Notes: a model not told the origin generated them from the sequence alone. A stretch of 13,382 nucleotides of DNA from Chromera velia (GCA_018398765.1 JAHBMJ010002150.1:1-13382); one strand, 5' to 3'; positions 1 to 8,093 are shown, counted from the first letter of the stretch. Made by a program: numbers and translations.

Positions 1-5
1 GGGAT

Positions 6-25
6 GGGGGGGGGGGGGGGGGGGG
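6..25. repeat. Poly-G homopolymer (20 G) at the window edge
   Basis: A run of 20 G lies a few bases from the start of the window. Tracts like this are error-prone in assembly. A second G/C tract in this window, at 6242-6253, carries an ambiguous base and breaks a reading frame, so the length here should not be trusted. Confidence 0.9.
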
Positions 26-448
26 CGGTCTCGGAGCGTGAAGCGAAAGAAGAGTGCCGGCCGTTGTAGGCGGACCGGAACATGAAATGCATGCACAAAA
101 CGGATGCTGAAAATCTCCGGTGCATATACACATGGTCATCGTGTCCATTCAGAAGAATCGTTGTGAGGACCCCCGAAATCTTTTTTTTTCAACGTTTGAG
201 CTAAGTCGTGATTTCCGATACCTCCTGGTGGATCATGTATTCAAAGGACCGGACACCCTCCAATATTCCTCTGCATTGATATCAACGTGCTTGCAGAGCC
301 CATGGTTGGGGTGAGTTGCCCTAGAAGCCCCCCATCCTCTCAACACGGAAATGGTTCCTTGTGCTTCTTCCTATCCCTGCAACCCTACACCCCAACCATG
401 ATGATCCTCTTCCGTCTGTGCATATACGTGTCAGTACACGTACAAGAT

Positions 449-709
449 TCAGGGAGCCCTGTTGGTTTTCTGAAGTCCTCTCTGCTTTAAGTAGCCGAGA
501 GTCGCAGGGGCAGGCTTCTTCCCTTCTTCTGCTTCTTCTTCTTCCTCAAAATCCTCGTCCAACTCCCCTAACTGCACTTTCTTCGTTCTGGAAGCGGTGT
601 TGTCCCCGTTCCTTCTGTTGGCAAGGTAATTCAGCTTCCCCGGGTTCTTGGTGGCATGGACCCAGGCAAGACAGAGGGATAAGACGACAAGAACGAAAAG
701 ACGAAACAT
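449..709 (-). CDS. Small predicted secreted protein, 86 aa
   Basis: The ORF starts at ATG 709-707 and ends at TGA. Residues 1-19 look like a textbook signal peptide: a short basic start (MFR), a hydrophobic core of Leu/Val, and a V-H-A ending that fits the -3/-1 cleavage rule before Thr20. The mature part, about 67 residues, is Lys/Arg-rich with a strongly acidic cluster (positions about 50-62, mostly Glu). There is no cysteine pattern, and no Phe follows the cleavage site, so nothing suggests plastid targeting; secretion or the endomembrane system is the simpler reading. It is divergent to the gene at 1465. I do not recognise the family. It could be a complete small protein or the first exon of a longer gene running toward position 1. 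The signal peptide is the only strong reason to believe it is real. Confidence 0.45.
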   Translation of the reverse strand: MFRLFVLVVLSLCLAWVHATKNPGKLNYLANRRNGDNTASRTKKVQLGELDEDFEEEEEAEEGKKPAPATLGYLKQRGLQKTNRAP

Positions 710-1090
710 CTGGAACTGTACGGGCGTGTCTGGTCAAAAAGACCAAAAAAGCATGCAAGGTGAAATGATTCAGAGACGGCCAGCCCAAATGTTTTGTGAA
801 TCAGTTCAGCCAGGACGGGGAAGAAGGCAACCAAACGATGCCGAAATTCGAGAAAGCCCGCACTTGAGATAAACTGGTTCTCTCTGTATGCGCTCACACC
901 TTCATGTTAATTTAGGGATGCAAAGCCTCCATCGAGATCTGCTGGCAAATGACGGTAAATTTTGCGAAATCCTTAATTGCTTTCAAAGAAAAGGAACACG
1001 TACTATACTCAGTTTAATTCTGGAGAAAACAAGCAAGTGCGCGCGCTTTGTGCGCGGAATTGAGTGCGTGAGTCGCAGACACAGCGTACC
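710..1090. other. Gap between divergent genes, no gene seen
   Basis: This is the shared 5' region of the small minus-strand ORF and, beyond the GC-rich element, the plus-strand gene at 1465. ORFs here are short and lack signal peptides, domains or credible splice sites. I see no RNA gene. Confidence 0.5.
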
Positions 1091-1186
1091 ACATCGCGGC
1101 AGAGTCGGGGAGGGCGGCGCCGACATGCGTGCGGCGCGAAAAAGTGGGCCGCGGGCTGCTGGCCTCAGTGCGCCGGACCTTTTTTG
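1091..1186 (+). promoter_or_regulatory. GC-rich element, copy 1, upstream of the gene at 1465
   Basis: The stretch beginning ACATCGCGGC (1091-1100) recurs on the minus strand at 7674-7593. The first 29 bases match with two mismatches (at positions 12 and 17). A looser GC-rich middle follows, and both copies end in GCGCCGGACC followed by a T run. This copy ends about 280 bp before ATG 1465 and reads toward it. The other copy has the same orientation and almost the same spacing to ATG 7331. A promoter-proximal element is the preferred reading; a short mobile repeat is the alternative. Confidence 0.5.
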
Positions 1187-1204
1187 AAGCCAGCAGCCCG
1201 CGGC
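1148..1204. repeat. Perfect 16-bp inverted repeat (strong hairpin)
   Basis: The left arm 1148-1163 (GCCGCGGGCTGCTGGC) is the exact reverse complement of 1189-1204, with a 25-base loop that contains the last part of the GC-rich element. The stem is almost all G-C and would be very stable in RNA or extruded DNA. The second copy of the element (7593-7674) lacks this right arm, so the hairpin is specific to this locus. Confidence 0.85.
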
Positions 1205-1426
1205 TCAACAACAACAACAAGGTCACTGAGTCTCCATAACAACAACGTCCAAGCAGGCCAACGGTGCAATGGGGCTTCACTCCGGTATAGACAAAAGGTC
1301 TCTGGTCTTGATGGAACAGATTGGTTTGACTTTTACCACCAGCACTGCTGTGGCAGCAAGAAGGAAAAGAAGGAAAGAGAGACTCGCGATCACGATATTG
1401 TTGTCTAGTTGACAAGCTTCTAGAGA

Positions 1427-1450
1427 CTGTCTGTCTGTCATCTGTCTGTC
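1427..1450. repeat. CTGT tetranucleotide repeat in the 5' leader
   Basis: A (CTGT)n run with one interruption (CA near 1439-1440) ends 14 bp before the proposed start codon at 1465, so it probably lies in the 5' untranslated region. Confidence 0.8.
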
Positions 1451-1464
1451 GGTCTCCTTATACC

Positions 1465-2823
1465 ATGGCTTCTCTGGCAGAGTTACTCGGTGGAGCCATG
1501 TTGCTCCATGTCAGTTCAAAAAATATTTGAAAATTTGATCTTGACGAGCGTGCAAGTTCTTTTTAGGAGACGTGTGAAGAACTTGAGCAGCTGCGTTCAG
1601 AGATCGAGAGCCTCGCAGTACCCGAAACTATTTTGCACAGAGGCCAGAGAATCTTCACGCAAGAGAAGTCGATGGTTTTGTGGAAGGAATATGCCGCCTT
1701 TATGAGTATCGGTTTTTTATTTTTGGCAGGAGTGAGGCCTCTGGATAGACCTCCTGCCCGGTGCTTCCTTGAACAGCTCCAGCTCAAAAGGGCCGATGGG
1801 ACGCACATTGTCATGCAGGGCACGTTCCTTAAGTAGTCCGGTCTGATCTCCAGAGAAGCATTCTTTCTGGGGCTTAGGAAGGCCCACGCACCTCTCCACA
1901 GGCGAAGACTGCTTTTCCAAGAACGGCCGGCCCTTACCCACATTGCGCAGGTCGTTGCGGACATGGCTCGCTTCGGTCGTACAAACGAGTTCTGCTATGT
2001 CCCCATCGGTCCCACAGAGATGCGGGGGGAAGCAGGACTGAAAAGAGCGGGGGGGGTGTCCACATATGAGCTGGTCTTAAAGATGCCAGCACATTGGAGC
2101 TACGGAAATCGCCTGTTTGGTGGATTAGAGGGGCCAGAGGCGAGAAGATGCATAGCGACCAAAGACGGAAAAACAGCCACCATTGACTGCGTCTACATCA
2201 GGGGTGTGTGGCTAGACAGCGACAGAGTGGCCGTCAGTGTGTGGGCAGGGGTTTCTCTGTGGGACAGACAGACAGAGGACCCACTGCGGCCGCCCATCGT
2301 CAACCCAGTTCCCTTCCCTTGTGTGAAGCAGAGGAGGAGGCCCTTCAAGCCCCTCCAGCTGCGCTTCCCCCGATACAAGGGGATAGGGGACGGGGACCAT
2401 GTCCTTATCGAGACAGATAGAATTCTTTGGTTGAGGACAAGAGGGTGGGATGAGAATCATGCAGAGCCCCGCCCCCGCCCGCACACCCGTTTTGAGTGCA
2501 TCTACAGGGAAAAGCGCTTAAAGAGGGTGAGGGTTGGCGACAACGAGAGCAGCAGCAGCAGTAACAGCAGCAGCAGCAGCAGCGCAGCAGCTCTTCCCCC
2601 CCCTCCTCCACCCCCTGCGGCCACCGCAGCAGCCACAGCGGCAGCAGCGCCTGCAGGGCTGCCGCACGGAGAAGATGAGTCAGATAATGACTCGGAGACG
2701 GAAGCAAGGGACCTGTATGAGGGTCCCTTTGCACGACACGGACCGACCGGTCTTTCTCTCTCTCAATTGGCTCTTTTACAGAGAAAAGGCTTTATAGCAT
2801 CTGCAGACGAAGACGACGATTGA
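1465..2823 (+). CDS. Unrecognised protein with Ser/Pro/Ala-rich linker and acidic tail; at least two exons
   Basis: Exon 1 is 1465-1509. It starts at ATG in a good context (taccATGG), encodes 15 residues and ends at donor CAT|GTCAGT. A 57-nt intron (1510-1566) ends in a T-rich stretch and TTTTTAG. Exon 2 opens at 1567 in phase 0 with a charged helix (ETCEELEQLRSEIESL) and stays in one frame to TGA 2821-2823. Only TAG 1834-1836 interrupts it; 21- and 24-nt GT-AG intervals nearby are listed separately. Removing both gives about 418 aa. The centre is a mixed folded-looking domain with regular Trp, Gly and aromatic residues (1963-2500). Poly-Ser from AGC repeats, Pro7 and Ala-rich runs follow (about 2549-2665). 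The tail is acidic, with DESDNDSE and a DEDDD end. ATG 1963 could be an internal or alternative start giving 286 aa, but the coding-like sequence before it argues for the longer form. I know of no matching family, so I assign no function. Confidence 0.65.
1510..1566 (+). other. Predicted 57-nt intron
   Basis: The donor GTCAGT is the same hexamer used at 7112 in the minus-strand gene. The acceptor is a pyrimidine-rich TTCTTTTTAG. The body is A/T-rich, with stops in the upstream frame. Splicing joins two phase-0 coding segments. Confidence 0.6.
1706..1729 (+). other. Possible 24-nt micro-intron
   Basis: The segment runs GTATCGG, then almost only T, then GGCAG, so it looks like a whole intron in 24 bases. 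It is a multiple of three and contains no stop. If retained it adds a short hydrophobic stretch (SIGFLFLA) to an otherwise charged region; if removed, the sequence reads FMRVRPLD. Either form is translatable, so this rests on appearance only. Confidence 0.3.
1833..1853 (+). other. Possible 21-nt micro-intron covering an in-frame TAG
   Basis: The interval begins GTAGTC and ends CTCCAG. It holds the only stop (TAG 1834-1836) between exon 2's start and the terminal TGA. Removing it joins TFLK to EAFFLGLRKAH with no frame change. Alternatives are readthrough or recoding of TAG, a sequencing error, or a gene that really starts at ATG 1963. Confidence 0.35.
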
Positions 2824-3177
2824 CAGAGTGACTCACTTTTGATCCAATTTTCCTAAGATGATACACATAAGCATGCATGTATACAGAAATACTTACTAGT
2901 TCATACCATATAATTAATTTTTCAAAAACCTAGTATCTCTCAATAAGTTTTTAAAATATTTTTAGGATAGTATTTAATTTTTATATTTTTTGTCTATTTT
3001 TTTTGACATTCCTAGTGAGTTAAATAATTTAAATGATAGTTGAGATATTAATTAATTAAAAGAATAATTTTTGCTGAGCTAGATTATAATTCAATTTATA
3101 GCATTTTTAGGACAGACATTTCACATGCAAAGTTGTTTTGTGCATTCATACAACATGCAAGGTTGTTTGCATTATAT
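2824..3177. other. AT-rich gap between convergent gene ends
   Basis: The gap separates the TGA of the plus-strand gene from the TAA of the minus-strand gene. It is much richer in A/T than its neighbours, with runs such as TTAATTAATTAAAAG near 3050. It probably holds the 3' ends of both transcripts. No ORF or RNA gene is seen. Confidence 0.6.
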
Positions 3178-4035
3178 TTAAACAGTTGCCGTATCCATTT
3201 CCCCATCTTCCCTCTCCTCCCTCTCTTCGCCTTCTTTTTCCTCACCCTCAAACTTTAGACCGAACAACTTACACAAAGATTCTGTCCTCTTCGCACTTTC
3301 CTTATAGGCTTCAATTAGAGATTCAGGGTTCCGATTCGAATTTATATACTCAATCGTATCAGTCAGCTCAACTGCTTCGCTCTCAACCAAGGGGCCCTAG
3401 ACCCCCTGTGCCCCCCTATCCGCAGTGTCGTCTGCTCTTTCAAAAACCTGCTGGAACTCTCTCTTTGCTTTCTTTCTCTCTTTTTCTTTTTCTTTTTCTG
3501 CCATTCTTAATTCCACAGTCCCCCCCTGCTCAGCAATGCGCAAACCGAACAACGCTGTCCCTTTTTGCAGTCGTTGGACCATCCGGATCGATGTCTTTTC
3601 GAACCCCTCCTTCCCTCCTTCTTTGGCGCTCTTCAAAGTTCGCATCTTTTCCAGCTGATTCAAAGCTTCTATAGCTTCGTTCACCTGCTAAAAAAAACGC
3701 AAATGCGCGTCTCGAGTTGCTCGTCGAAAATGATCCTGCATGTGCACCTGAGTTTTATGGTAACTCGCCTGAAAGTACTTCCCCACCTCCCCCGCCTCTG
3801 CAATAATCAAAATCCTGCAGTGTTCATTCACAGCGTCGTTATATGCTACCTCATCCCAGTCCTCCCTCTTTGTCACCATCAGGAGTCCCCAAAATTTCTG
3901 GAAGGAATGGCCCGCTCTGAAGAGCTGATGACTGACAGGGACCCCAACAAACAGAAGAATCTCACTCAGACGCTCACGGATAAGCCGAAACTCCCACTGC
4001 ACGATCGCTTTCACTCCTTCACCCATCATCTGTCC
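3178..4035 (-). CDS. C-terminal part of the large minus-strand gene
   Basis: Three stretches share one frame. 4035-3748 reads GQMMGEGVKAIVQWEF and onward. 3684-3403 starts VNEAIEALNQLEKM after the acceptor TTTTTTTTAGCAG; with donor CAG|GTGCAC at 3747 the intron is 63 nt. 3381-3178 ends in an acidic Glu-rich tail and TAA. TAG 3399-3397 separates the last two; a 21-base GT-AG interval (3402-3382) would remove it in frame. The middle is rich in Lys/Glu and looks like a coiled coil. No family is recognised. Confidence 0.45.
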
Positions 4036-7000
4036 CTACCGCAGCATAATTCTCAAACGATCCAATAAGAATTCATCAATTTAATTATTATTCTTGCCAG
4101 CCAAATCAGCTTCTGCTCTTTTGTGCAGATATCTGCAACCATCTTTAGATACTGCTTGAGTTGATTCGTTCCCAAATGCCCAAGATTCTGCTCACACTGC
4201 TCATACATAATTGTACTGACTAAAGAGACTCTTCTCACGCCCTCATACTCTGCGCTGACGGCACTCACCTGCTGAGATGCCAGGTCCCACGCTCTCTCTT
4301 CGATACACTTTCTTTTTGCCCACTCAAATGCAGATGCCTTTATGTGCTCTCTGAGGAGGCTGTCTACCTTGGCCGCATCCTGTGCTGCGGCCTCTGCCGC
4401 CGTCAAACATCCGATCGCAGTCACATCTAACGCTCTCTCTACGCCCCAAAACGCCCCTGACCCTCCCCGCAGCTTTCTGACCATTGCCTTGAGAGCAGTC
4501 ATCCTGCTCCTCTGAAGACACTTAAAACGAGACTGCCATTCTGGGAGCTTGCTTCAACTTATCCATGACTTCTCCGCGTCTCCTTCCCCCCGCTCCACTT
4601 CCTTCCTCCATGCAACTGCTGCAGGGTTTCCCTCAACGGTGTGCTGGCTTATCTTCTTTCCCCCCTCGCTCTGCAAGCGCAATGCATATGTCTCATTCTG
4701 CCATTTTTTCTCGCTTTTGTCCTGCATGGCAATTGCACACAACTTACAAGAAAAACTCAAATGAAAAGCAAGACTCCTCCCCAACACCATCATCAGCCAT
4801 TTCTTGTCAGGGCTCAAAAAAACATTGATACGCACATGAATTGGGCGCGTAGGCATTTCTCCTGCCTCAAGGTCAAACATCTTCCTCAGAATTTTAAGCC
4901 TAGTGCCTGACTTCCCCGCCCCCTTTCTTGTGTGTGCCCCTGCTCTTGTTCTCTTCTGTGTTCTCTCAATCTTCCCCCCTTTGTCTTCCAACCACTCTGC
5001 CTTCCATATGGTCTGATCAAACGTCTCCACGACCTCATGCTCCTCCTCTGTCAAAGCAATACCAGCACGAATAAGAGCAGTGAGAGGAAAGAGAAAAGTC
5101 ATCACGAAATCGTTCTCTTTCAGAGCATCAAGCTCAAAAAAAAGAAGAGCACACATCTATTTGATGGACTCATACGATTCTGCCTCCCTCCCTAAAGTAA
5201 GCACCATCTGATCATAGGCACTCTCCCACAACTCACGGAAGAGCCACAACCGGTACGCTATGGTGTGCATGTTGACGTGCTGTCTTGAAGCACCTAAGGC
5301 CCTCCAGATCTCATGTGCATCCCCTGCAATATTTATTATCATCTCAGGCAGTCCAACAGGACATGGATACTGCAGCATCTCTTTGAGGTCAAGCAGAGGT
5401 TCAAGGGCCGGATTGACTAAACAGGACTGAATCGACTCAAAAAGAGAGACGGATGCAGAGGGAGGGGCACCTGACTCAACGGATGCAACTGTGTGAATCT
5501 GAGTCCCCACTGCCTCATCAAATTGCTTTGCCATCTTTCTGAGCCACTTGATGGGAGGCAGCCTCTCAGGCAGACGAACACCATGAAAAAGGATAACAGA
5601 AGCTTCTCCCATTTCCTTTCTCAATTCTTCATAAGTTTCATTGGTCATATTTTTTTCAATCAAATTCAAGAGACCAATGAAAGAGGGCTGCCTGTGTTCG
5701 CTTTCGGTGTCATACATATACAGAACCTCCATGATGACTTCTTTTGTCACAGCCCCCAATCCTCTTCCTTTTGTTACTCCTTTTCTCCTTCTCTCTTTCA
5801 TCAGATTCACAATTTCTCCTGCAAAGTCTGACTTGCATCGTTTGAGCAAGTGTGTGAGAAGATTCCGCCAACATTCTTGTCGCACTTTCGTATCCTTTTC
5901 ACTAACTGCGGGGTCACTTTCATTTCTCTGTCCCCCCTCTCCCCTCCCTTCTTCATCTGACTCTTCCTGCTCTTCCTGCCTGCAACTCTGGCATGAGCAA
6001 CTCATCGTTGTCTTCATCAAACGGATGAGCGCAGACAAACGCTTGCCAGCTGCTCTCTGGCCTAGCTTTGCAATGCACCTCCAGCCTCTAACATCCTTGT
6101 ACAGAGCCACCAACTAAGACCACTTCTTTTTCCACCTCCTCAAATTTTCTATTTCTCTTTTCTTCTCATCACTCATCTTTGCCCGCTGCTTCCTCGGCTT
6201 TCTGTCTGGGCCCCTTACCTGTCTTCTCCCTAGAGGCTGATCCCCCCCCCCCCNCGGTCCCCATCCCCATCTTTCCCCCCTTCTCCCTCACTTCCGTCAC
6301 TTCCATCGGGAGGCCCTCCTAGAGGATTTCCTCTTCCCTTTCCGCTCTCTGCCTCCTCTTCCCCTTCCGAGTCATCTGGGAAGTCACAGTCTTCATCCGG
6401 AGCACCAAGAGGGGGAGGTTTTTCATCAGATTTGTCAGAGGGCTGACTCTTTGGGGGGGTTGGTGGGCCCTCAACCTCAACCTCCTCCTCAACGTCTATA
6501 GGGACGGGTTCCGACGTGACTGCTTGTCTATAATGAAAGGCGGTGTGATGCCTCACAAGGCCACTTGGCCTTGGTTGCTGTTGCTGCTGCTGGGCAGGAG
6601 CAAGAACAACAACAGGCTCTGAAAGGGAAAAAAAAGAAGAAGAAGAGGAAGCAGCAGCGACCTGCAAACCCCAAAACTCTCCCACCAACTCCGAAACTGC
6701 ACTAGACGCCCCAAGGCTCCACGTTGATCGTCCATCATCCCCTTCCCAAATAATCTGCTTGGTTGGGGGAGCTGCAAGCACTGCCCCGGCACTGCTCACA
6801 GCAGCAGACCATACACTCCCTTCCACACTGGCATGATCCTTTGCCTGGGGCGACAGAAAATGCCGCCTTGCAACCCTGTTTGAGAAGCCGCTGCTCTGCG
6901 ACTCAGCATCCGCCAAGTTTCCCGATGAAACGCTCTCCGCAGAGACGTCACCTTCAGAGGATGCGTCGAGGTTGAACAGTTCTGCTTCTCTCTTCGCTGT

Positions 7001-7331
7001 TCTCTTTCTCTTTGCTTCACTCTGCGACACAAACCAAATGCAAGTAAAATATACGTAACAAAGTGAACACGGAAACCAATTGAAACGCAACGTTTGTGGT
7101 TGATTGACTGACCGGATAGAGTTTCAAACCTCCCGGCTGAGCCACCTTTCGAGGCCCCAGTGGAGCACCTGTCTTCGGGGGGGCCACTTTGTGCTTCTCC
7201 CGCAACCCCTTCACCTCCGCAGCACGTTCCGCCCGTTTCAGCCTCTTCCGCAAAGCCTCTCTTTCTGCCCTGGGCAAGTTGGGCAAGTCTTCCCAAGTCC
7301 CACCAGGATCTCCCCAAGCTCGTTGGGACAT
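3178..7331 (-). CDS. Large unrecognised multi-exon gene, or a decaying gene, with internal stops
   Basis: Coding-like sequence runs from ATG 7331 to TAA 3180-3178. The part from 7021 to about 4098 would be a single frame if the G tract (plus-strand 6242-6253, beside N 6254) held one more G. It would then be interrupted only by TAG 6116-6114, TAG 5159-5157 and TGA 4556-4554. A frame change follows near 4097-4036, and the new frame continues to the end through TAG 3690-3688 and TAG 3399-3397. The 91-nt intron at 7112-7022 and the acceptor TTTTTTTTAGCAG at 3685 look genuine. I see no reverse transcriptase, integrase, transposase or helicase motif. The protein would be long, charged and partly helical, with a disordered N-terminal third. 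A lineage-specific gene with many short introns and a multicopy element-derived gene in decay both fit. Confidence 0.5.
4098..4540 (-). CDS. Further segment of the large minus-strand gene
   Basis: This segment is in the same frame as the one upstream of TGA 4556-4554. An 18-base GT-AG interval (4558-4541) would remove the stop; an alternative acceptor CTTCAG lies at 4511. The segment is Ala/Glu/Lys-rich and strongly helical (AAEAAAQDAAKVDSLLREH). It loses coding character after IWLA, where the DNA becomes A/T-rich (4097-4040). The next coding frame differs, so an intron or an indel must lie here. GC|AAGA at 4097 would be a GC-type donor paired with TAG at 4036. Confidence 0.45.
4559..5132 (-). 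CDS. Further segment of the large minus-strand gene
   Basis: The segment begins LDALKENDFVMTFLF after the acceptor at 5133 and stays open to TGA 4556-4554. It has a hydrophobic stretch near the start, a basic Lys/Arg/Gly/Ala-rich stretch (about residues 60-80) and a basic C-terminal part. The frame is the same as the segment before it and the one after it. It could have been translated from ATG 5156, but the sequence before that ATG is equally coding-like, so a separate gene is unlikely. Confidence 0.45.
5205..6113 (-). CDS. Middle segment of the large minus-strand gene
   Basis: About 303 codons are open here. The segment begins LVALYKDVRGWRC right after TAG 6116-6114. That TAG ends a purine-rich 105-base interval (6218-6114) which starts with a consensus donor, GTAAGG, but has a poor pyrimidine tract at its acceptor. 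The interval itself also translates as a Lys/Arg-rich helix up to the TAG. The segment has a small Cys cluster (CSCQSC), an acidic patch (EEQEESDEEG), then long amphipathic helices with regular Trp and Leu (RLWLFRELWESAYDQM). It runs on to TAG 5159-5157. A GT-AG interval of 72 bases (5204-5133) with a very good acceptor (CTTCTTTTTTTTGAG) would remove that stop in frame. No family is recognised. Confidence 0.5.
6219..7331 (-). CDS. N-terminal part of the large minus-strand gene (basic, then Ser/Gln/acidic low complexity)
   Basis: Exon A (7331-7113, 73 codons) starts MSQRAWGDPGG and holds a Lys/Arg/Ala-rich helix (about residues 22-48), then a Pro/Gly-rich segment. It ends at donor CCG|GTCAGT. 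Exon B starts at 7021 after GTGTCGCAG, in phase 0, with a basic stretch (SEAKRKRTAKREAE). Ser/Ala-rich sequence follows, then Q6 (CAG-type codons near 6575-6590), a Pro-rich acidic region (DVEEEVEVEG) and a Gly/Asp/Glu-rich end. Residues like these usually form a disordered, possibly nuclear region. The frame meets TAG at 6232-6230, just after the G tract with the ambiguous base. With one more G it stays open to a consensus donor CAG|GTAAGG at 6219/6218. Confidence 0.55.
6242..6254. other. Poly-C tract with an ambiguous base; probable assembly uncertainty
   Basis: Twelve C followed by N and C on the plus strand. On the minus strand this falls in a Gly-coding stretch of the large gene, and the frame meets a stop seven bases later (6232-6230). 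One added base would restore an open frame to the next splice donor. The reading frame here should not be taken from this assembly. Confidence 0.8.
7022..7112 (-). other. Predicted 91-nt intron
   Basis: The donor GTCAGT at 7112 and the acceptor TTTGTGTCGCAG ending at 7022 join two coding-like segments in phase 0. The length is not a multiple of three, so the frame is kept only if it is spliced. This makes it the best-supported intron of this gene. Confidence 0.65.
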
Positions 7332-7592
7332 TTCAGCTCGGAAGTGCGGACACAGAAGTGGCGGACAAAAGCACAAAAATCAAGAAGTCGCCAGAACCAC
7401 AACGCCAGAAGCTACAAGATGCGATCAGAACACTATCGAGGAACCCAATATAGAGTCGAGATCACGGAAATATCACTGAGGTTGTCTGTTCTTCTTACCA
7501 GACTCAATCACTCATCAGATCATCTTCAGTATTCAATATGTATTCAATACATGGGTGCAGTATTGCATGGATCGATGCACGCATGGATGCAG
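7332..7592. promoter_or_regulatory. Proposed 5' leader and promoter of the large minus-strand gene
   Basis: The 261 bp between ATG 7331 and the GC-rich element hold no convincing ORF. On the minus strand the last 50 bases before the ATG are pyrimidine-rich (TGTGTCCGCACTTCCGAG), so a spliced 5' leader is possible. Tandem TATTGAATACA-like words occur near 7530-7550. Confidence 0.35.
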
Positions 7593-7674
7593 AAAAGGTC
7601 CGGCGCGCCGGCGCCCTGGCCCTTTTTGCGGCGCACTCTTAGCGCCGCCGCCCTCCCTGACTTTGCCGCGATGT
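7593..7674 (-). promoter_or_regulatory. GC-rich element, copy 2, upstream of the gene at 7331
   Basis: On the minus strand this begins ACATCGCGGC at 7674, continues through GGGAGGGCGGCG, and ends GCGCCGGACCTTTT at 7593. It is similar to 1091-1186 on the plus strand, with a shorter middle. It reads toward ATG 7331, 262 bp away. Confidence 0.5.
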
Positions 7675-8093
7675 GACTGTCTAAAGTTTGAAAAAAGTAG
7701 GAAAACTGTGTTCACCAGTGATTGTGCTAGATTCTGCCATCAATCGGTGGTGTTTTTTAAAACTTAGAACAGTTTCAAGTGTAGAATCAAATTAAGTTTC
7801 AATTGTAGATTGCATCAGTGGTGTTTTCTATGCGAAGAAGCAATGTAAAGGTATGTTTATTCGATATGATCGATTATGATTAATTATGCATGATCTACCG
7901 TCTCTAACCGTCTCTAGTATCATCTATATATAATTTTAGAATAACCATGCATCGTTCAGTCTAACGGCCTCGATTAGGCTGTTCGTTGGGTACTACTTTC
8001 AATAACCCTTCCTATAGACTAAGTCTAATTTGTTGACTCTTATTTCAATCTCTTTCTTCCACCAAATCGCATGTACATATGCAAAGACCTCAA

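Noticed and set aside
2193-2734. Minus-strand ORFs opposite the plus-strand gene, including one with poly-Cys
   Set aside because: Poly-Cys is the complement of the AGC/GCA repeat encoding Ser and Ala; there is no independent support.
3138-4068. Long plus-strand ORFs (178 and 167 codons) at 3138-3674 and 3565-4068
   Set aside because: They are Ser/Pro/Phe/Leu-rich antisense shadows of the Lys/Glu-rich minus-strand coding segments.
5493-6117. Plus-strand ORFs of 112 and 158 codons
   Set aside because: They lie opposite the better coding frame, and their composition (Ser, Phe, Leu) is that of the complement of Glu/Lys-rich sequence.
7104-7676. Plus-strand ORF of 190 codons
   Set aside because: It is antisense to exon A of the large gene, crosses the GC-rich element, and has no recognisable domain or start context.
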